From an uncultured Lachnospiraceae bacterium (lineage in GTDB: Bacteria; Bacillota; Clostridia; Lachnospirales; Lachnospiraceae), in contig CANQRU010000025.1 of the NCBI GenBank assembly GCA_947626395.1, positions 1-51,917 of the forward strand: DNA of 51,917 nucleotides. Direction: 5' to 3'. Shown here in pieces: positions 43,608 to 51,911 of the stretch. A program made the translations under genes and the position numbers. The notes under the pieces are model-generated. The model had not been told where the DNA came from, ran no database searches, and saw only the letters and a program-made list of their open reading frames with translations. Position 1 is the stretch's first letter, and each line of letters begins with the position of its first letter.

Positions 43608-44651
43608 ATGAAAAGTCTGATCATTTCGGAAAATGAAGCCGGGCAGCGTCTGGATAAGCTGCTGGCGAAATACATGAATCTCGCGCCGAAGGGCTTTCTG
43701 TATAAAATGATGCGCAAGAAAAATATCACGCTTAACGGAAAGCGCTGCGACGGTTCCGAACGTCTGGCGGTCGGGGACGAGGTGAAGCTGTTCCTGGCGG
43801 AAGAGACGATTGAAAAATTTTCCAGGCCTGTTTATGCGAATGGGCGGACCGGCATGGCTGAAAGCGCCGGTCGAAATGCGCAGAGCGATTCGAAGAAACG
43901 TGACCGGGACAGTCTGGATATCATTTATGAAGACGATCACATCATGCTGGTCAACAAGCCTGCCGGTATGCTGTCCCAGAAGGCGAAAGACAGCGATATT
44001 TCTCTTGTGGAGTATGTGACAGATTATCTCCTTGGCAGCGGCGCACTGATGGAAGATTCCCTGCGGACTTTCCGTCCGGCTGTCTGCAACCGTCTGGACC
44101 GCAATACCAGCGGTCTCGTCGTGGCCGGAAAATCCCTGGCGGGGCTTCAGATCATGTCTCAGGTATTCCGCGACAGAAGTATTCACAAATATTATCTGTG
44201 TGTGGTGAAAGGGACGGTTGCGGACGCGCAGACGATCACTGGTTATCTGATAAAAGATGAGAAGACGAATAAGGTGACGGTGAACGGCGATCCGCTTCCC
44301 GGCAGTGCGCCGATCAGGACGGAATATGAACCGGTTCGGTACGGAAGGAACGCGGCTGCGGGAGCGTATACGCTTCTGCGGGTAACCCTGATCACCGGCC
44401 GGACGCATCAGATCCGGGCGCATCTGGCGTCGGTCGGTCATCCGCTGGCCGGAGATCTCAAGTACGGAGATCCGAAATGGAACGAACGTCTGCGGAAGGA
44501 GTATGGAATCCGTCATCAGATGCTGCATTCCTATCAGATCGTTTTTCCGCAGCTTCCGGAACCATTGGCGTATCTGAGCGGGAGAAGTTATACGGCGCCT
44601 GTGCCGGAAGAATTTGCCAGACTGCCGTGGGAGACGGCCATTGCCCTATAA
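43608..44651 (+). CDS. RluA-family (RluC/D-like) rRNA pseudouridine synthase
   Basis: A 347-residue enzyme with an N-terminal S4 domain (GQRLDKLLAKYMN) and a catalytic domain with Asp in NRLDRNTSGLVVAGKS (about residue 163) in place of the usual H-R-L-D. RTHQIRAHLASVGHPLAGD is the conserved C-terminal RluA motif. It modifies 23S rRNA. Start ATG 43608 has AAGGAAAGG upstream. Followed 27 bases later by recU. Confidence 0.92.
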   Translation: MKSLIISENEAGQRLDKLLAKYMNLAPKGFLYKMMRKKNITLNGKRCDGSERLAVGDEVKLFLAEETIEKFSRPVYANGRTGMAESAGRNAQSDSKKRDRDSLDIIYEDDHIMLVNKPAGMLSQKAKDSDISLVEYVTDYLLGSGALMEDSLRTFRPAVCNRLDRNTSGLVVAGKSLAGLQIMSQVFRDRSIHKYYLCVVKGTVADAQTITGYLIKDEKTNKVTVNGDPLPGSAPIRTEYEPVRYGRNAAAGAYTLLRVTLITGRTHQIRAHLASVGHPLAGDLKYGDPKWNERLRKEYGIRHQMLHSYQIVFPQLPEPLAYLSGRSYTAPVPEEFARLPWETAIAL

Positions 44652-44678
44652 AAGCCGGAACCGCAGAGGAGGGTGTAC

Positions 44679-45212
44679 ATGGGAACCTGGAATTCCAGAG
44701 GCCTTCGGGGCTCGACCCTGGAGGATATGATCAACCATACCAACGAGGTGTATCGGGAGAAGAAGCTGGCGCTGATCCAGAAGGTGCCGACGCCGATCAC
44801 GCCTATGACCATCGATAAGGAGACCCGCCATATCACGCTGGCGTATTTTGACCAGAAGAGTACGGTGGATTATATCGGCGCGGTTCAGGGGATCCCGGTG
44901 TGCTTCGACGCCAAGGAGTGCGCAGTGGCTACATTTCCGCTGCAGAACGTCCACGAACACCAGGTGCGGTTCATGAAAGAATTTGAAGAGCAGGGCGGCG
45001 TGGCGTTTATCATTCTCCACTGGACGGCGATCGATGAGATCTATTACATTCCGTTCGACGAGCTTTACGGATTCTGGCAGCGGATGCAGGAGGGCGGCCG
45101 GAAAAGCTTCACTTATGAAGAGATCGACCATTCCTGGAGAATCGGTCAGCACAGGGATGTATTCGTGCACTATCTTGAAATGATCCAGAAAGATCTGGAT
45201 CGGAGGCATTAA
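44679..45212 (+). CDS. recU: Holliday junction resolvase RecU
   Basis: A 177-residue Firmicute resolvase that cleaves four-way junctions during recombination and chromosome segregation. Family motifs in order: SRGLRGSTLEDMIN (the NRG-TLE region), STVDYIG (Asp of the metal site), CFDAKE (catalytic core) and FPLQNVHEHQ. Length is slightly shorter than B. subtilis RecU because the basic N-terminal tail is absent. ATG 44679 has GAGGAGGG 5-6 bases upstream. In many Firmicutes recU sits next to pbp genes, which is not the case here. Confidence 0.92.
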   Translation: MGTWNSRGLRGSTLEDMINHTNEVYREKKLALIQKVPTPITPMTIDKETRHITLAYFDQKSTVDYIGAVQGIPVCFDAKECAVATFPLQNVHEHQVRFMKEFEEQGGVAFIILHWTAIDEIYYIPFDELYGFWQRMQEGGRKSFTYEEIDHSWRIGQHRDVFVHYLEMIQKDLDRRH

Positions 45213-45453
45213 TATATGCAGTCGGTCGGTGCCGGACTTTGCATAAATCTTTGCATTACAAGAAAAAAACTGTAATTTCATGCGGCCTTTTTGTAAATTT
45301 CGTTAGAAAAATCAAAAGTTCATGATTAAATATAGAAATTTTTACGTATTCTAAGATTCGTACCGGGAGAAAACCGGATCGGAAATTATCATGATTTTTC
45401 ACTGTTACAATTAAAAAGCTGTGATTATCACATATATGAGATTGTTTTATGCC

Positions 45454-45482
45454 TTGACAAATTCATTTTTTTCTCTTATAAT
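45454..45482 (+). promoter_or_regulatory. Consensus sigma-A promoter of the 5-oxoprolinase operon
   Basis: A perfect TTGACA (45454-45459), 17 bases, perfect TATAAT (45477-45482). The gap 45213-45453 before it is AT-rich with no gene seen. Confidence 0.92.
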
Positions 45483-45514
45483 GCGATACATCACAGTGAT
45501 GAAGTCATTTCCCG

Positions 45515-45558
45515 CCGGATACAGGAACATGAATATTTATAACTTTTCCTGTATACGG
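45515..45558 (+). promoter_or_regulatory. Leader hairpin upstream of the NRAMP-like gene
   Basis: ATACAGGAA (45519-45527) pairs with TTCCTGTAT (45546-45554), extended by CCG/CGG outside one mismatch. It lies in the 130-base leader. No T tract follows. Could be an attenuator or protein-binding site; no known riboswitch class recognized. Confidence 0.4.
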
Positions 45559-45617
45559 ACAGATTCAGGGGGATTGGGGAGACCGGGAGATGGACTGTCA
45601 AGAAGGAGGATATCATT

Positions 45618-46847
45618 ATGGCAGACAACAACACAAAGAAGAAAAGCGGCGGCGGAGCATTGCTGGGAGCGGCATTTATCATGGCGACATCGGCCATCGG
45701 CCCCGGCTTCCTGACGCAGACGGCAAGCTTTACCGGCACCCATCAGGCCAGCTTCGGTTTCGTAATTCTGGCGTCCATCGTCCTGGCGGCTATCGCCCAG
45801 ATCAATATCTGGAGAGTGCTGTGCGTGTCGGGACTGCGCGGACAGGATGTGGCGAATAAGATCCTTCCGGGTCTCGGCTATGTCGTATCGCTTCTGGTCG
45901 CGTTCGGCGGACTGGTATTCAACATCGGCAATGTCGGCGGCGGCGGCCTGGGCTTCAATACGCTCTTAGGACTTCCGACCAAGGTGGGCTGCGCGCTGGC
46001 GAGCGCCATCGCGATCGCGGTATTCCTGATCAAGGATGCCAAGGCGGCTATGGATAACCTGGCGAAGGTTCTGGGCGGCATCATGATCGTAGTTATTTTC
46101 ATTATCATTCTCGTTGTGAAGCCTCCGGTCGGCGACGCACTGGTCAACACCGTGGTTCCTTCCACTGGGTACGGCGCGCTGGTTCCGGCCATCATCACAC
46201 TGCTGGGCGGCACAGTCGGCGGCTACATCACATTCTCCGGCGCGCACCGTCTGATCGACGCGGGCATCACCGGCGAGAAGAATCTGAAGGAGATCAATAA
46301 GAGTTCCGTTATGGGTATCGGGATCGCAACCATTGTCCGGATCTTCCTGTTCCTGGCGATCCTGGGCGTTGTTGTGAAACTGACCGGCGGCGAGACGCTG
46401 GATGCTTCGAATCCGGCGGCGGACGCGTTCCGGCGCGGAGCCGGCGAGATCGGTTACCGCTTCGCGGGCCTGGTGATCCTGTGCGCGGCTGTTACGTCTA
46501 TCATCGGCGCGGCCTATACGTCGGTTTCGTTCCTGAAGACGTTCCATCCGGCGATCGCAAAATATGAGAACTGGGTCGTGATCGGATTCATCGTTGTTTC
46601 CGCGATCATCATGCTGGCGATCGGAACCACGCCGGCGACGATGCTGATCCTGGCGGGCGCGGTGAACGGCCTGATCCTGCCGATCACCCTGGGCATCTGC
46701 CTGATCGCGTCGAAGAGCAAGAAGATCATGGGCGACGACTACAAGCACCCGACGGTTCTGCTGGTTCTGGGCGTGATCGTGGTCATTATCTCCGCTTACC
46801 TGGGGATCACGACGTTCATGTCCAACATGGGGAACCTGCTGGGATAA
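45618..46847 (+). CDS. NRAMP-superfamily membrane transporter lacking metal-site motifs (YcsG-like)
   Basis: A 409-residue protein with about 11 membrane helices of the NRAMP/LeuT fold. In true metal-transporting NRAMPs helix 1 has DPGN and helix 6 a Met-Pro-His-type motif. Here helix 1 reads IGPGFLTQTAS and helix 6 reads ITFSGAHRLID, so the Asp, Asn and Met metal ligands are missing. Heads an operon with 5-oxoprolinase genes, like ycsG with ycsF-kipI-kipA in B. subtilis. Import of 5-oxoproline or a related amide is therefore more likely than metal transport. AAGGAGG (45603-45609) precedes ATG 45618. Confidence 0.85.
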   Translation: MADNNTKKKSGGGALLGAAFIMATSAIGPGFLTQTASFTGTHQASFGFVILASIVLAAIAQINIWRVLCVSGLRGQDVANKILPGLGYVVSLLVAFGGLVFNIGNVGGGGLGFNTLLGLPTKVGCALASAIAIAVFLIKDAKAAMDNLAKVLGGIMIVVIFIIILVVKPPVGDALVNTVVPSTGYGALVPAIITLLGGTVGGYITFSGAHRLIDAGITGEKNLKEINKSSVMGIGIATIVRIFLFLAILGVVVKLTGGETLDASNPAADAFRRGAGEIGYRFAGLVILCAAVTSIIGAAYTSVSFLKTFHPAIAKYENWVVIGFIVVSAIIMLAIGTTPATMLILAGAVNGLILPITLGICLIASKSKKIMGDDYKHPTVLLVLGVIVVIISAYLGITTFMSNMGNLLG

Positions 46848-46871
46848 TACAGAAAAACATTTCACATCACC

Positions 46872-46915
46872 AAAGAAGGTGCAATCTATGTTCGATCCGG
46901 TTGCACCTTTCTTCC
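46872..46915 (+). terminator. Attenuating hairpin between the NRAMP-like gene and pxpB
   Basis: AAGAAGGTGCAA (46873-46884) pairs, with one bulged base, with TTGCACCTTTCTT (46901-46913). Only a weak pyrimidine run follows, so some read-through to pxpB is likely. The rest of the 46848-47030 gap has no gene. Confidence 0.55.
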
Positions 46916-47030
46916 TATCTATGGTACGGAATCAGTACAATGGCTTGAACATAAGGAAATTATAGGCAGGAACGCCGCGGTATCCGCGCAGGCGGCTATC
47001 GGCGGCGGGAGAGGAGCAAAGCGACATTTT

Positions 47031-47759
47031 ATGCAGAACATTAAGATCCTGACAGCAGGAGACAGTTCCCTGCTGGTCGAATTCGGTTCGGAGATCAGCC
47101 CGCAGATCAACCAGAAGATCGCGGCCACCGTGAAGCTCATGCACGAGCAGAACATCGAGGGCGTGGTGGACGTGATCCCGGCATTCTGCTCCCTGCTGAT
47201 CAATTACGATCCCCGCGTCATCCGCTACGAGCAGATGAAGAAGCGGATCGAGGGCATTCTGAAGGTGGATGTCCGTACCGGTGCGCAGACGAAGAAGATC
47301 TTCGAGATCCCGGTCCTTTACGGCGGGGAATACGGCCCGGATCTGCCCTATATCGCGGAGCATGCGGGCCTTACGCAGGAGGAGGTCATAAAGATCCATT
47401 CATCCAGCGATTATCTGATCTATATGCTGGGATTTCTGCCCGGCTTCTGTTACTTAGGCGGCCTGGACGAGCGCATCCACACGCCGCGCCTTGCTAATCC
47501 GCGGCTTAAGATCCCGGCGGGAAGCGTCGGCATCGGCGGATCCCAGACCGGCATCTATCCCCTGGATTCTCCGGGTGGATGGCAGTTAATGGGAATGACT
47601 CCGGTGAAGACCTACGATCCGGCGCGGGAGATGCCGATCCTGGTGCAGGCCGGCGAATATATCCGCTTTGTTCCCATTGACGAGACGGAATATAAGCGGA
47701 TCGCAGAACTGGTGGACCGGGGCGAGTATGAGTGCCCGGTCCGCAGAGAGGAGGCGTAG
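47031..47759 (+). CDS. pxpB: 5-oxoprolinase subunit PxpB (KipI family)
   Basis: A 242-residue protein with the allophanate-hydrolase subunit 1 (AHS1) fold, related to KipI. SLLVEFG, the GGEYGPDL loop and GFLPGFCYLGGLD with the PRLANPRLKIPAGSVGIGG stretch are characteristic. With PxpA and PxpC it forms the ATP-dependent enzyme that opens 5-oxoproline to glutamate. A GGAGAGGAG sequence lies about 14 bases before the ATG. It is separated from pxpC by one base. Confidence 0.93.
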   Translation: MQNIKILTAGDSSLLVEFGSEISPQINQKIAATVKLMHEQNIEGVVDVIPAFCSLLINYDPRVIRYEQMKKRIEGILKVDVRTGAQTKKIFEIPVLYGGEYGPDLPYIAEHAGLTQEEVIKIHSSSDYLIYMLGFLPGFCYLGGLDERIHTPRLANPRLKIPAGSVGIGGSQTGIYPLDSPGGWQLMGMTPVKTYDPAREMPILVQAGEYIRFVPIDETEYKRIAELVDRGEYECPVRREEA

Positions 47760-47760
47760 C

Positions 47761-48774
47761 ATGGGCATCCGTATCATCAAGGCAGGCATGATGACCACCG
47801 TCCAGGATCTGGGCCGCACCGGTTACCAGAGCCAGGGCTTTCCGGTGGCAGGCGTTATGGATGTGCGGTCCTTTAAGATCGCGAACCTCCTTCTGGACAA
47901 TCCGGAAAATGAGGCCGTGCTGGAATTTACGCTGATCGGTCCCACACTGGAATTTACGTCGGACACGCTGATCGCGATCACCGGCGGCGATTTCCAGCCG
48001 ACGATCAACGGGGAACCGGCGCCGATGTACACGGCTATTTATGTCAATAAGGGCGACGTGCTGAAATTCTCCAGCGCCCGCACAGGAAGTCGCGGCTATG
48101 TGGCATTTTCCAGTTACTTAAAGATCCCGGTTGTCATGGGCAGCCGCTGCACGAACATGAAGAGTTCCATCGGGGGCTTTAAGGGACGCAAGCTTCAGGA
48201 CGGCGACTATATCGAATTCCGCATCAAGAGACGTTATCTGCCGTTCTTCCTGTCCAGGACGCTGGATCTGGACGAGTTTGACCAGGAAGACGCGACGCTT
48301 CGGGTGGTCATGGGACCGCAGGACTATCTGTTCAGCAAACAGGGCATCGATACGTTCCTAAGCAGCGAATACAAGGTGACCAGCGATTTCGACCGGATGG
48401 GCTGCCGGCTGGAGGGACCGTTCATTTCCCGCAAGGAAAACAAGGACATGATCTCCGACGGCATCGCTTTCGGCTCCATCCAGGTGCCGGCCCACGGCAA
48501 GCCGATCATCCTTCTGGCCGACCGGCAGACCACCGGCGGCTATCCGAAGATCGCCACGGTGGCGTCGGTGGATATTCCGAAGCTGGTGCAGAGAAAGACC
48601 GACCATTCGATCCGGTTCAAGGCCATTTCCGTAGAGGAGGCCCAGAAGCTTTATCTGGCGGAACTGGAAGAGCTGAACGAGATGCGCAAGAAGATCCACA
48701 GGCCGTGCAAAGAGGTTCTGGAGTGCCGGCAGACGGCGAAGCGGCTGAGGAGGCTTTTTGAGGCGCAGATGTAA
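47761..48774 (+). CDS. pxpC: 5-oxoprolinase subunit PxpC (KipA family, biotin-dependent carboxyltransferase-like)
   Basis: A 337-residue protein with the AHS2/CT_A_B fold, homologous to KipA and to the carboxyltransferase half of urea carboxylase. GMMTTVQDLGRTGYQSQGFP, GGDFQPTING and ADRQTTGGYPKIATV are typical. It starts at ATG 47761 after GGAGG. PxpB-PxpC form the core that phosphorylates or activates 5-oxoproline. Sits immediately before BCCP and biotin carboxylase. Confidence 0.93.
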   Translation: MGIRIIKAGMMTTVQDLGRTGYQSQGFPVAGVMDVRSFKIANLLLDNPENEAVLEFTLIGPTLEFTSDTLIAITGGDFQPTINGEPAPMYTAIYVNKGDVLKFSSARTGSRGYVAFSSYLKIPVVMGSRCTNMKSSIGGFKGRKLQDGDYIEFRIKRRYLPFFLSRTLDLDEFDQEDATLRVVMGPQDYLFSKQGIDTFLSSEYKVTSDFDRMGCRLEGPFISRKENKDMISDGIAFGSIQVPAHGKPIILLADRQTTGGYPKIATVASVDIPKLVQRKTDHSIRFKAISVEEAQKLYLAELEELNEMRKKIHRPCKEVLECRQTAKRLRRLFEAQM

Positions 48775-48808
48775 ACAGATAACAGGAAAATGAAAGGGGA
48801 ACAAGACA

Positions 48809-49261
48809 ATGGATCTTGAGAAGATTGCAGGATTAGTGAAAATGATCGAAGAATCCGGACTGACGGAGTTTACGTATAAAGAGGGCGACGTGAAGATCAC
48901 GATGAGCAAGCTGGAGCACCCGCCGGTGGTGGCGGCCGGAATGCCGGCCGTGCCGGTAGGCGGCCCGGCTCCGGCCGGCGCGGCGCCTGCCCCCGCGGCA
49001 GTACCCGCGGAGGAGGACGAGGTTCTCTTTATCACAGCGCCGATCGTGGGAACCTTCTACTCGGCGGCGGGACCGGATATCCCGGCCTATGTGCGCGTGG
49101 GCGACCGGATCAAGGAAGGCCAGACGGTCTGCATCCTGGAGGCCATGAAGCTGATGAATGAGATCCAGTGCGAATTCGACTGCGAGATCGAGGCGGTCCT
49201 GGTCAGCAATGAACAGAAGGTGGAGTACGGTCAGCCCCTGTTCCGCGTCAAGAAGATCTGA
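48809..49261 (+). CDS. accB: Biotin carboxyl carrier protein
   Basis: A 150-residue carrier: short N-terminal helix, Ala/Pro-rich flexible linker (about 48-70) and a C-terminal biotinyl domain. The biotin lysine is in EAMKLMNE (about K114). It resembles AccB of acetyl-CoA carboxylase, but it lies between PxpC and a biotin carboxylase, with no carboxyltransferase AccA/AccD nearby. Together with PxpB-PxpC it would complete a split urea-carboxylase-like enzyme. Confidence 0.92.
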   Translation: MDLEKIAGLVKMIEESGLTEFTYKEGDVKITMSKLEHPPVVAAGMPAVPVGGPAPAGAAPAPAAVPAEEDEVLFITAPIVGTFYSAAGPDIPAYVRVGDRIKEGQTVCILEAMKLMNEIQCEFDCEIEAVLVSNEQKVEYGQPLFRVKKI

Positions 49262-49278
49262 CACACGGAGGTAGGCAT

Positions 49279-50631
49279 ATGATTAACAAAGTTCTGATCG
49301 CCAACCGCGGCGAGATTGCCGTCCGCATCATCCGCGCTTGCCGCTGCATGGGTATCCAGAGCGTGGCGATCTATTCGAAGGAGGACGCGGACAGTCTCCA
49401 TGTGCAGCTAGCGGATCAGCGCGTCTGCATCGGCGAAGGCCCGGCGAAGGACAGTTATCTGAACATGGACCATATCATCGCCGCTGCCGAGAATGTGCAG
49501 GCGGACGCGATCCATCCCGGCTTCGGGTTCCTCTCGGAGAACAGTACCTTTGCCCGCAAATGTCAGGAGAACGGCATCATTTTCATTGGTCCGGATCCGG
49601 ACGTGATCGACCGGATGGGCAATAAATCCGAGGCCCGCAAGACCATGATGGACGCTGGCGTGCCTGTGGTGCCCGGTTCCCGGGAAGCGGTCTACGATGT
49701 GGAAGACGCGAAGAAAGAGGCGGAGCGCATCGGCTATCCGATCATGATCAAGGCATCTTCCGGCGGAGGCGGCAAGGGTATGCGCGTGGCGAACTCTCCC
49801 GAGGATTTTGAGGTGCAGTTTAACATGGCCCAGCGGGAGTCGGCCAACGCCTTCGGCGACGACGCCATGTACCTGGAGCGCTGCATCGTGAATCCCCGCC
49901 ATGTGGAGATCCAGATCATGGCGGATTCCCACGGAAACGTGGTGGCGCTGGGGGAGCGCGACTGTTCCGTGCAGCGCAACCACCAGAAGCTGATCGAGGA
50001 GTCGCCGTCGCCGGCCATCGACGATGCGGCGCGCCGGAAAATGAACGAGTATGCGGTTCTGGCCGCGAAGACCGTGGGCTATACCAACGCGGGAACCATC
50101 GAATATATCGTAAGTCCCGCGGGCGAATTCTATTTTATGGAAATGAACACTCGTATCCAGGTGGAACACGGCGTCACGGAGATGGTAACCGGCACGGATC
50201 TGATCATCGAGCAGATCCGGGTGGCCATGGGCGAACCGTTAAGTTTCACCCAGGGCGACATCCATCCGAAGGGCCACGCCATCGAATGCCGCATCAACGC
50301 GGAGATCCCGGAGAAGAATTTCATGCCCAGCCCCGGTCTGGTGCAGTTCGTGCATCTGCCGGCCGGCAACGGCGTGCGGGTGGACACCGGGCTTTACAGC
50401 GGGTACCGGATCCCGTCGCTGTATGATTCCATGATCGCCAAGATCATCGTTCACGCGCCCACGCGGGAGGCGGCGCTTCTGAAGATGCGCGCGGCGCTGG
50501 ATGAGATGGTGGTCATCGGCGTGGAGACGAACCTGGACTTCCAGTACCAGATCATCCGGCACCCGACGTTTATCGAAGGGAAGGCGGATACCGGGTTCAT
50601 TGAGAGTTTCATGAAGATGAAGGGGCAGTAA
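49279..50631 (+). CDS. accC: Biotin carboxylase
   Basis: A 450-residue ATP-grasp enzyme that carboxylates biotin on BCCP. KVLIANRGEIAVRIIRA, the glycine loop KASSGGGGKGMR, HVEIQIMAD and MEMNTRIQVEH are intact. Length is normal for AccC. It starts 17 bases after BCCP. Whether it serves fatty acid synthesis or the 5-oxoproline pathway cannot be decided here. Confidence 0.95.
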   Translation: MINKVLIANRGEIAVRIIRACRCMGIQSVAIYSKEDADSLHVQLADQRVCIGEGPAKDSYLNMDHIIAAAENVQADAIHPGFGFLSENSTFARKCQENGIIFIGPDPDVIDRMGNKSEARKTMMDAGVPVVPGSREAVYDVEDAKKEAERIGYPIMIKASSGGGGKGMRVANSPEDFEVQFNMAQRESANAFGDDAMYLERCIVNPRHVEIQIMADSHGNVVALGERDCSVQRNHQKLIEESPSPAIDDAARRKMNEYAVLAAKTVGYTNAGTIEYIVSPAGEFYFMEMNTRIQVEHGVTEMVTGTDLIIEQIRVAMGEPLSFTQGDIHPKGHAIECRINAEIPEKNFMPSPGLVQFVHLPAGNGVRVDTGLYSGYRIPSLYDSMIAKIIVHAPTREAALLKMRAALDEMVVIGVETNLDFQYQIIRHPTFIEGKADTGFIESFMKMKGQ

Positions 50632-50682
50632 AGAGCGCAGACTTTGGAATGTGTGTCCGGCTGGCCTGTTATATTCTGACTG

Positions 50683-50725
50683 CGGCAGCGTTTCACGGAC
50701 GGAGAAAGCAGGCAAAACGCTGCCG
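50683..50725 (+). other. Intercistronic hairpin between biotin carboxylase and pxpA
   Basis: CGGCAGCGTTT (50683-50693) pairs perfectly over 11 bases with AAACGCTGCCG (50715-50725). There is no T tract. Possibly an mRNA processing or stabilizing element within the operon. Confidence 0.5.
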
Positions 50726-50778
50726 TGAGGATGTCCGGAAGTTTTTCAGTCGGACAGAATGAAAAGGAGTGGAGAGAT

Positions 50779-51546
50779 ATGTATCGTGTAGACTTAAACA
50801 GCGACTTGGGCGAGAGCTTCGGCCGCTATACACTGGGAAATGACGATAAGATCATCCCGTTAGTAACATCCGCCAATGTGGCCTGCGGCTTTCACGCTTC
50901 GGACCCGGTGGTGATGGATAAGACGATCGCCATGGCTGCGGCCGCCGGTATCCGCGTAGGCGCGCATCCCGGTTTTCCGGATTTGATGGGTTTTGGCCGC
51001 AGGAACATGGTCGTATCGCCGGACGAGGCGAAGGCGTATACGCTGTATCAGCTGGGAGCCCTGAATGCGTTTCTGCGGGCGCACGGCATGAAGATGCAGC
51101 ATGTGAAGCCCCACGGCGCGTTCTACAATATGGCGGCTAAGGACTATACGCTGTCGAAGGCGATCTGCGAGGCGGTGAAGACATACGACGCGGGTCTGAT
51201 CGTGCTGGCCTTATCCGGCGGCGAGCTGGCCCGCGCGGCCATGGATCTGGGGCTCCGCACCGCGCAGGAGGTCTTCGCAGACCGGGCCTACGAGGAGGAC
51301 GGGACGCTGGTGAACCGCCGCAAGGAGGGAGCCATGATCACCGATGAGGACGAGGCGATCGCCCGCGTGATCCGTATGGTGAAGGAACAGAAGGTGACGG
51401 CGATCACCGGCAAAGACATTCCGATCCGGGCGGATTCCGTCTGCGTCCACGGGGACGGCGCGAAGGCGCTGGCGTTCGTGGAGAAGATCCGCGCGGCGCT
51501 TACGGCGGAAGGCGTGGAGATCTGCGCGCTTGAAGAGATCGTGTGA
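50779..51546 (+). CDS. pxpA: 5-oxoprolinase subunit PxpA (LamB/YcsF family)
   Basis: A 255-residue protein of the LamB/YcsF family. [11 protein letters not shown] at the N-terminus, [25 protein letters not shown] and VKPHGAFYN are diagnostic. It carries out the hydrolytic part of the 5-oxoprolinase reaction with PxpBC. AAAAGGAG lies just upstream of ATG 50779. It ends the operon; order here is NRAMP-like, B, C, BCCP, BC, A. Confidence 0.95.
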   Translation: MYRVDLNSDLGESFGRYTLGNDDKIIPLVTSANVACGFHASDPVVMDKTIAMAAAAGIRVGAHPGFPDLMGFGRRNMVVSPDEAKAYTLYQLGALNAFLRAHGMKMQHVKPHGAFYNMAAKDYTLSKAICEAVKTYDAGLIVLALSGGELARAAMDLGLRTAQEVFADRAYEEDGTLVNRRKEGAMITDEDEAIARVIRMVKEQKVTAITGKDIPIRADSVCVHGDGAKALAFVEKIRAALTAEGVEICALEEIV

Positions 51547-51594
51547 GGTAAGACATAGTCCCTGATTTAACATAATCGAGAAGAGAATTTTATG

Positions 51595-51623
51595 TTGTCG
51601 TATCGCCCCAAATCTGCTATAAT
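51595..51623 (+). promoter_or_regulatory. Sigma-A promoter of the small hydrophobic toxin gene
   Basis: TTGTCG (51595-51600), 17 bases, TATAAT (51618-51623) with TGC before it as an extended -10. Confidence 0.7.
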
Positions 51624-51661
51624 CTAAAGCATGGGAAACCAGAGCACATAAAGGCGGCCTA

Positions 51662-51726
51662 CCCTCCATTTTCGGAGGGGCCAACCCTCCGGATATCATA
51701 CCCTATGGGTGTGAAAGAAAGGAGGG
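51662..51726 (+). promoter_or_regulatory. Leader that can sequester the toxin ribosome-binding site
   Basis: The order is CCCTCC (51662-51667), GGAGGG (51674-51679), CCCTCC (51685-51690), GGAGGG (51721-51726, the Shine-Dalgarno). The first two form a tight hairpin, leaving the third free to pair with the ribosome-binding site. Such leaders hold toxin mRNA translationally silent in type I systems. Pairing is seen; function is inferred. Confidence 0.6.
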
Positions 51727-51733
51727 CGTGTCA

Positions 51734-51823
51734 ATGATTACATATTCTGATTTGTTTCAGTTTAGTATATTCATTGTAGCCCTGATAGGTCTTTGTTATC
51801 AGATCTTCAGGGGAAAGAAATAG
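51734..51823 (+). CDS. Putative holin-like type I toxin peptide
   Basis: A 29-residue peptide: short N-terminus (MITYSDLFQF), one hydrophobic helix (SIFIVALIGLCY) and a basic tail (RGKK). This matches the pattern of small Firmicute peptides annotated as holin-like toxins (TxpA/BsrG-like class). It has its own promoter, a leader that can hide the ribosome-binding site, and a terminator. No antitoxin RNA promoter could be identified with confidence on the opposite strand. Confidence 0.65.
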   Translation: MITYSDLFQFSIFIVALIGLCYQIFRGKK

Positions 51824-51883
51824 CCGCCACTACTACCAATGGATCTTACGCAAAGTAAGTGATTATGTGACGGCAGTGAGAAG

Positions 51884-51911
51884 AGAACATCGTGATGGAT
51901 GTTCTTTTTTC
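51884..51911 (+). terminator. Terminator of the toxin gene
   Basis: AGAACATC (51884-51891) pairs with GATGTTCT (51898-51905), followed by T's. The 51824-51883 stretch between stop and stem shows no gene. Confidence 0.8.

Noticed and set aside
45483-45617. Manganese (yybP-ykoY) riboswitch upstream of the NRAMP-like gene
   Set aside because: GGGGAG-like bases are present but the conserved paired loops of that riboswitch are not seen, and the protein lacks metal ligands.
45618-46847. Manganese/iron transporter MntH
   Set aside because: Overall fold matches NRAMP, but DPGN and the Met-Pro-His motif are missing and the operon concerns 5-oxoproline.
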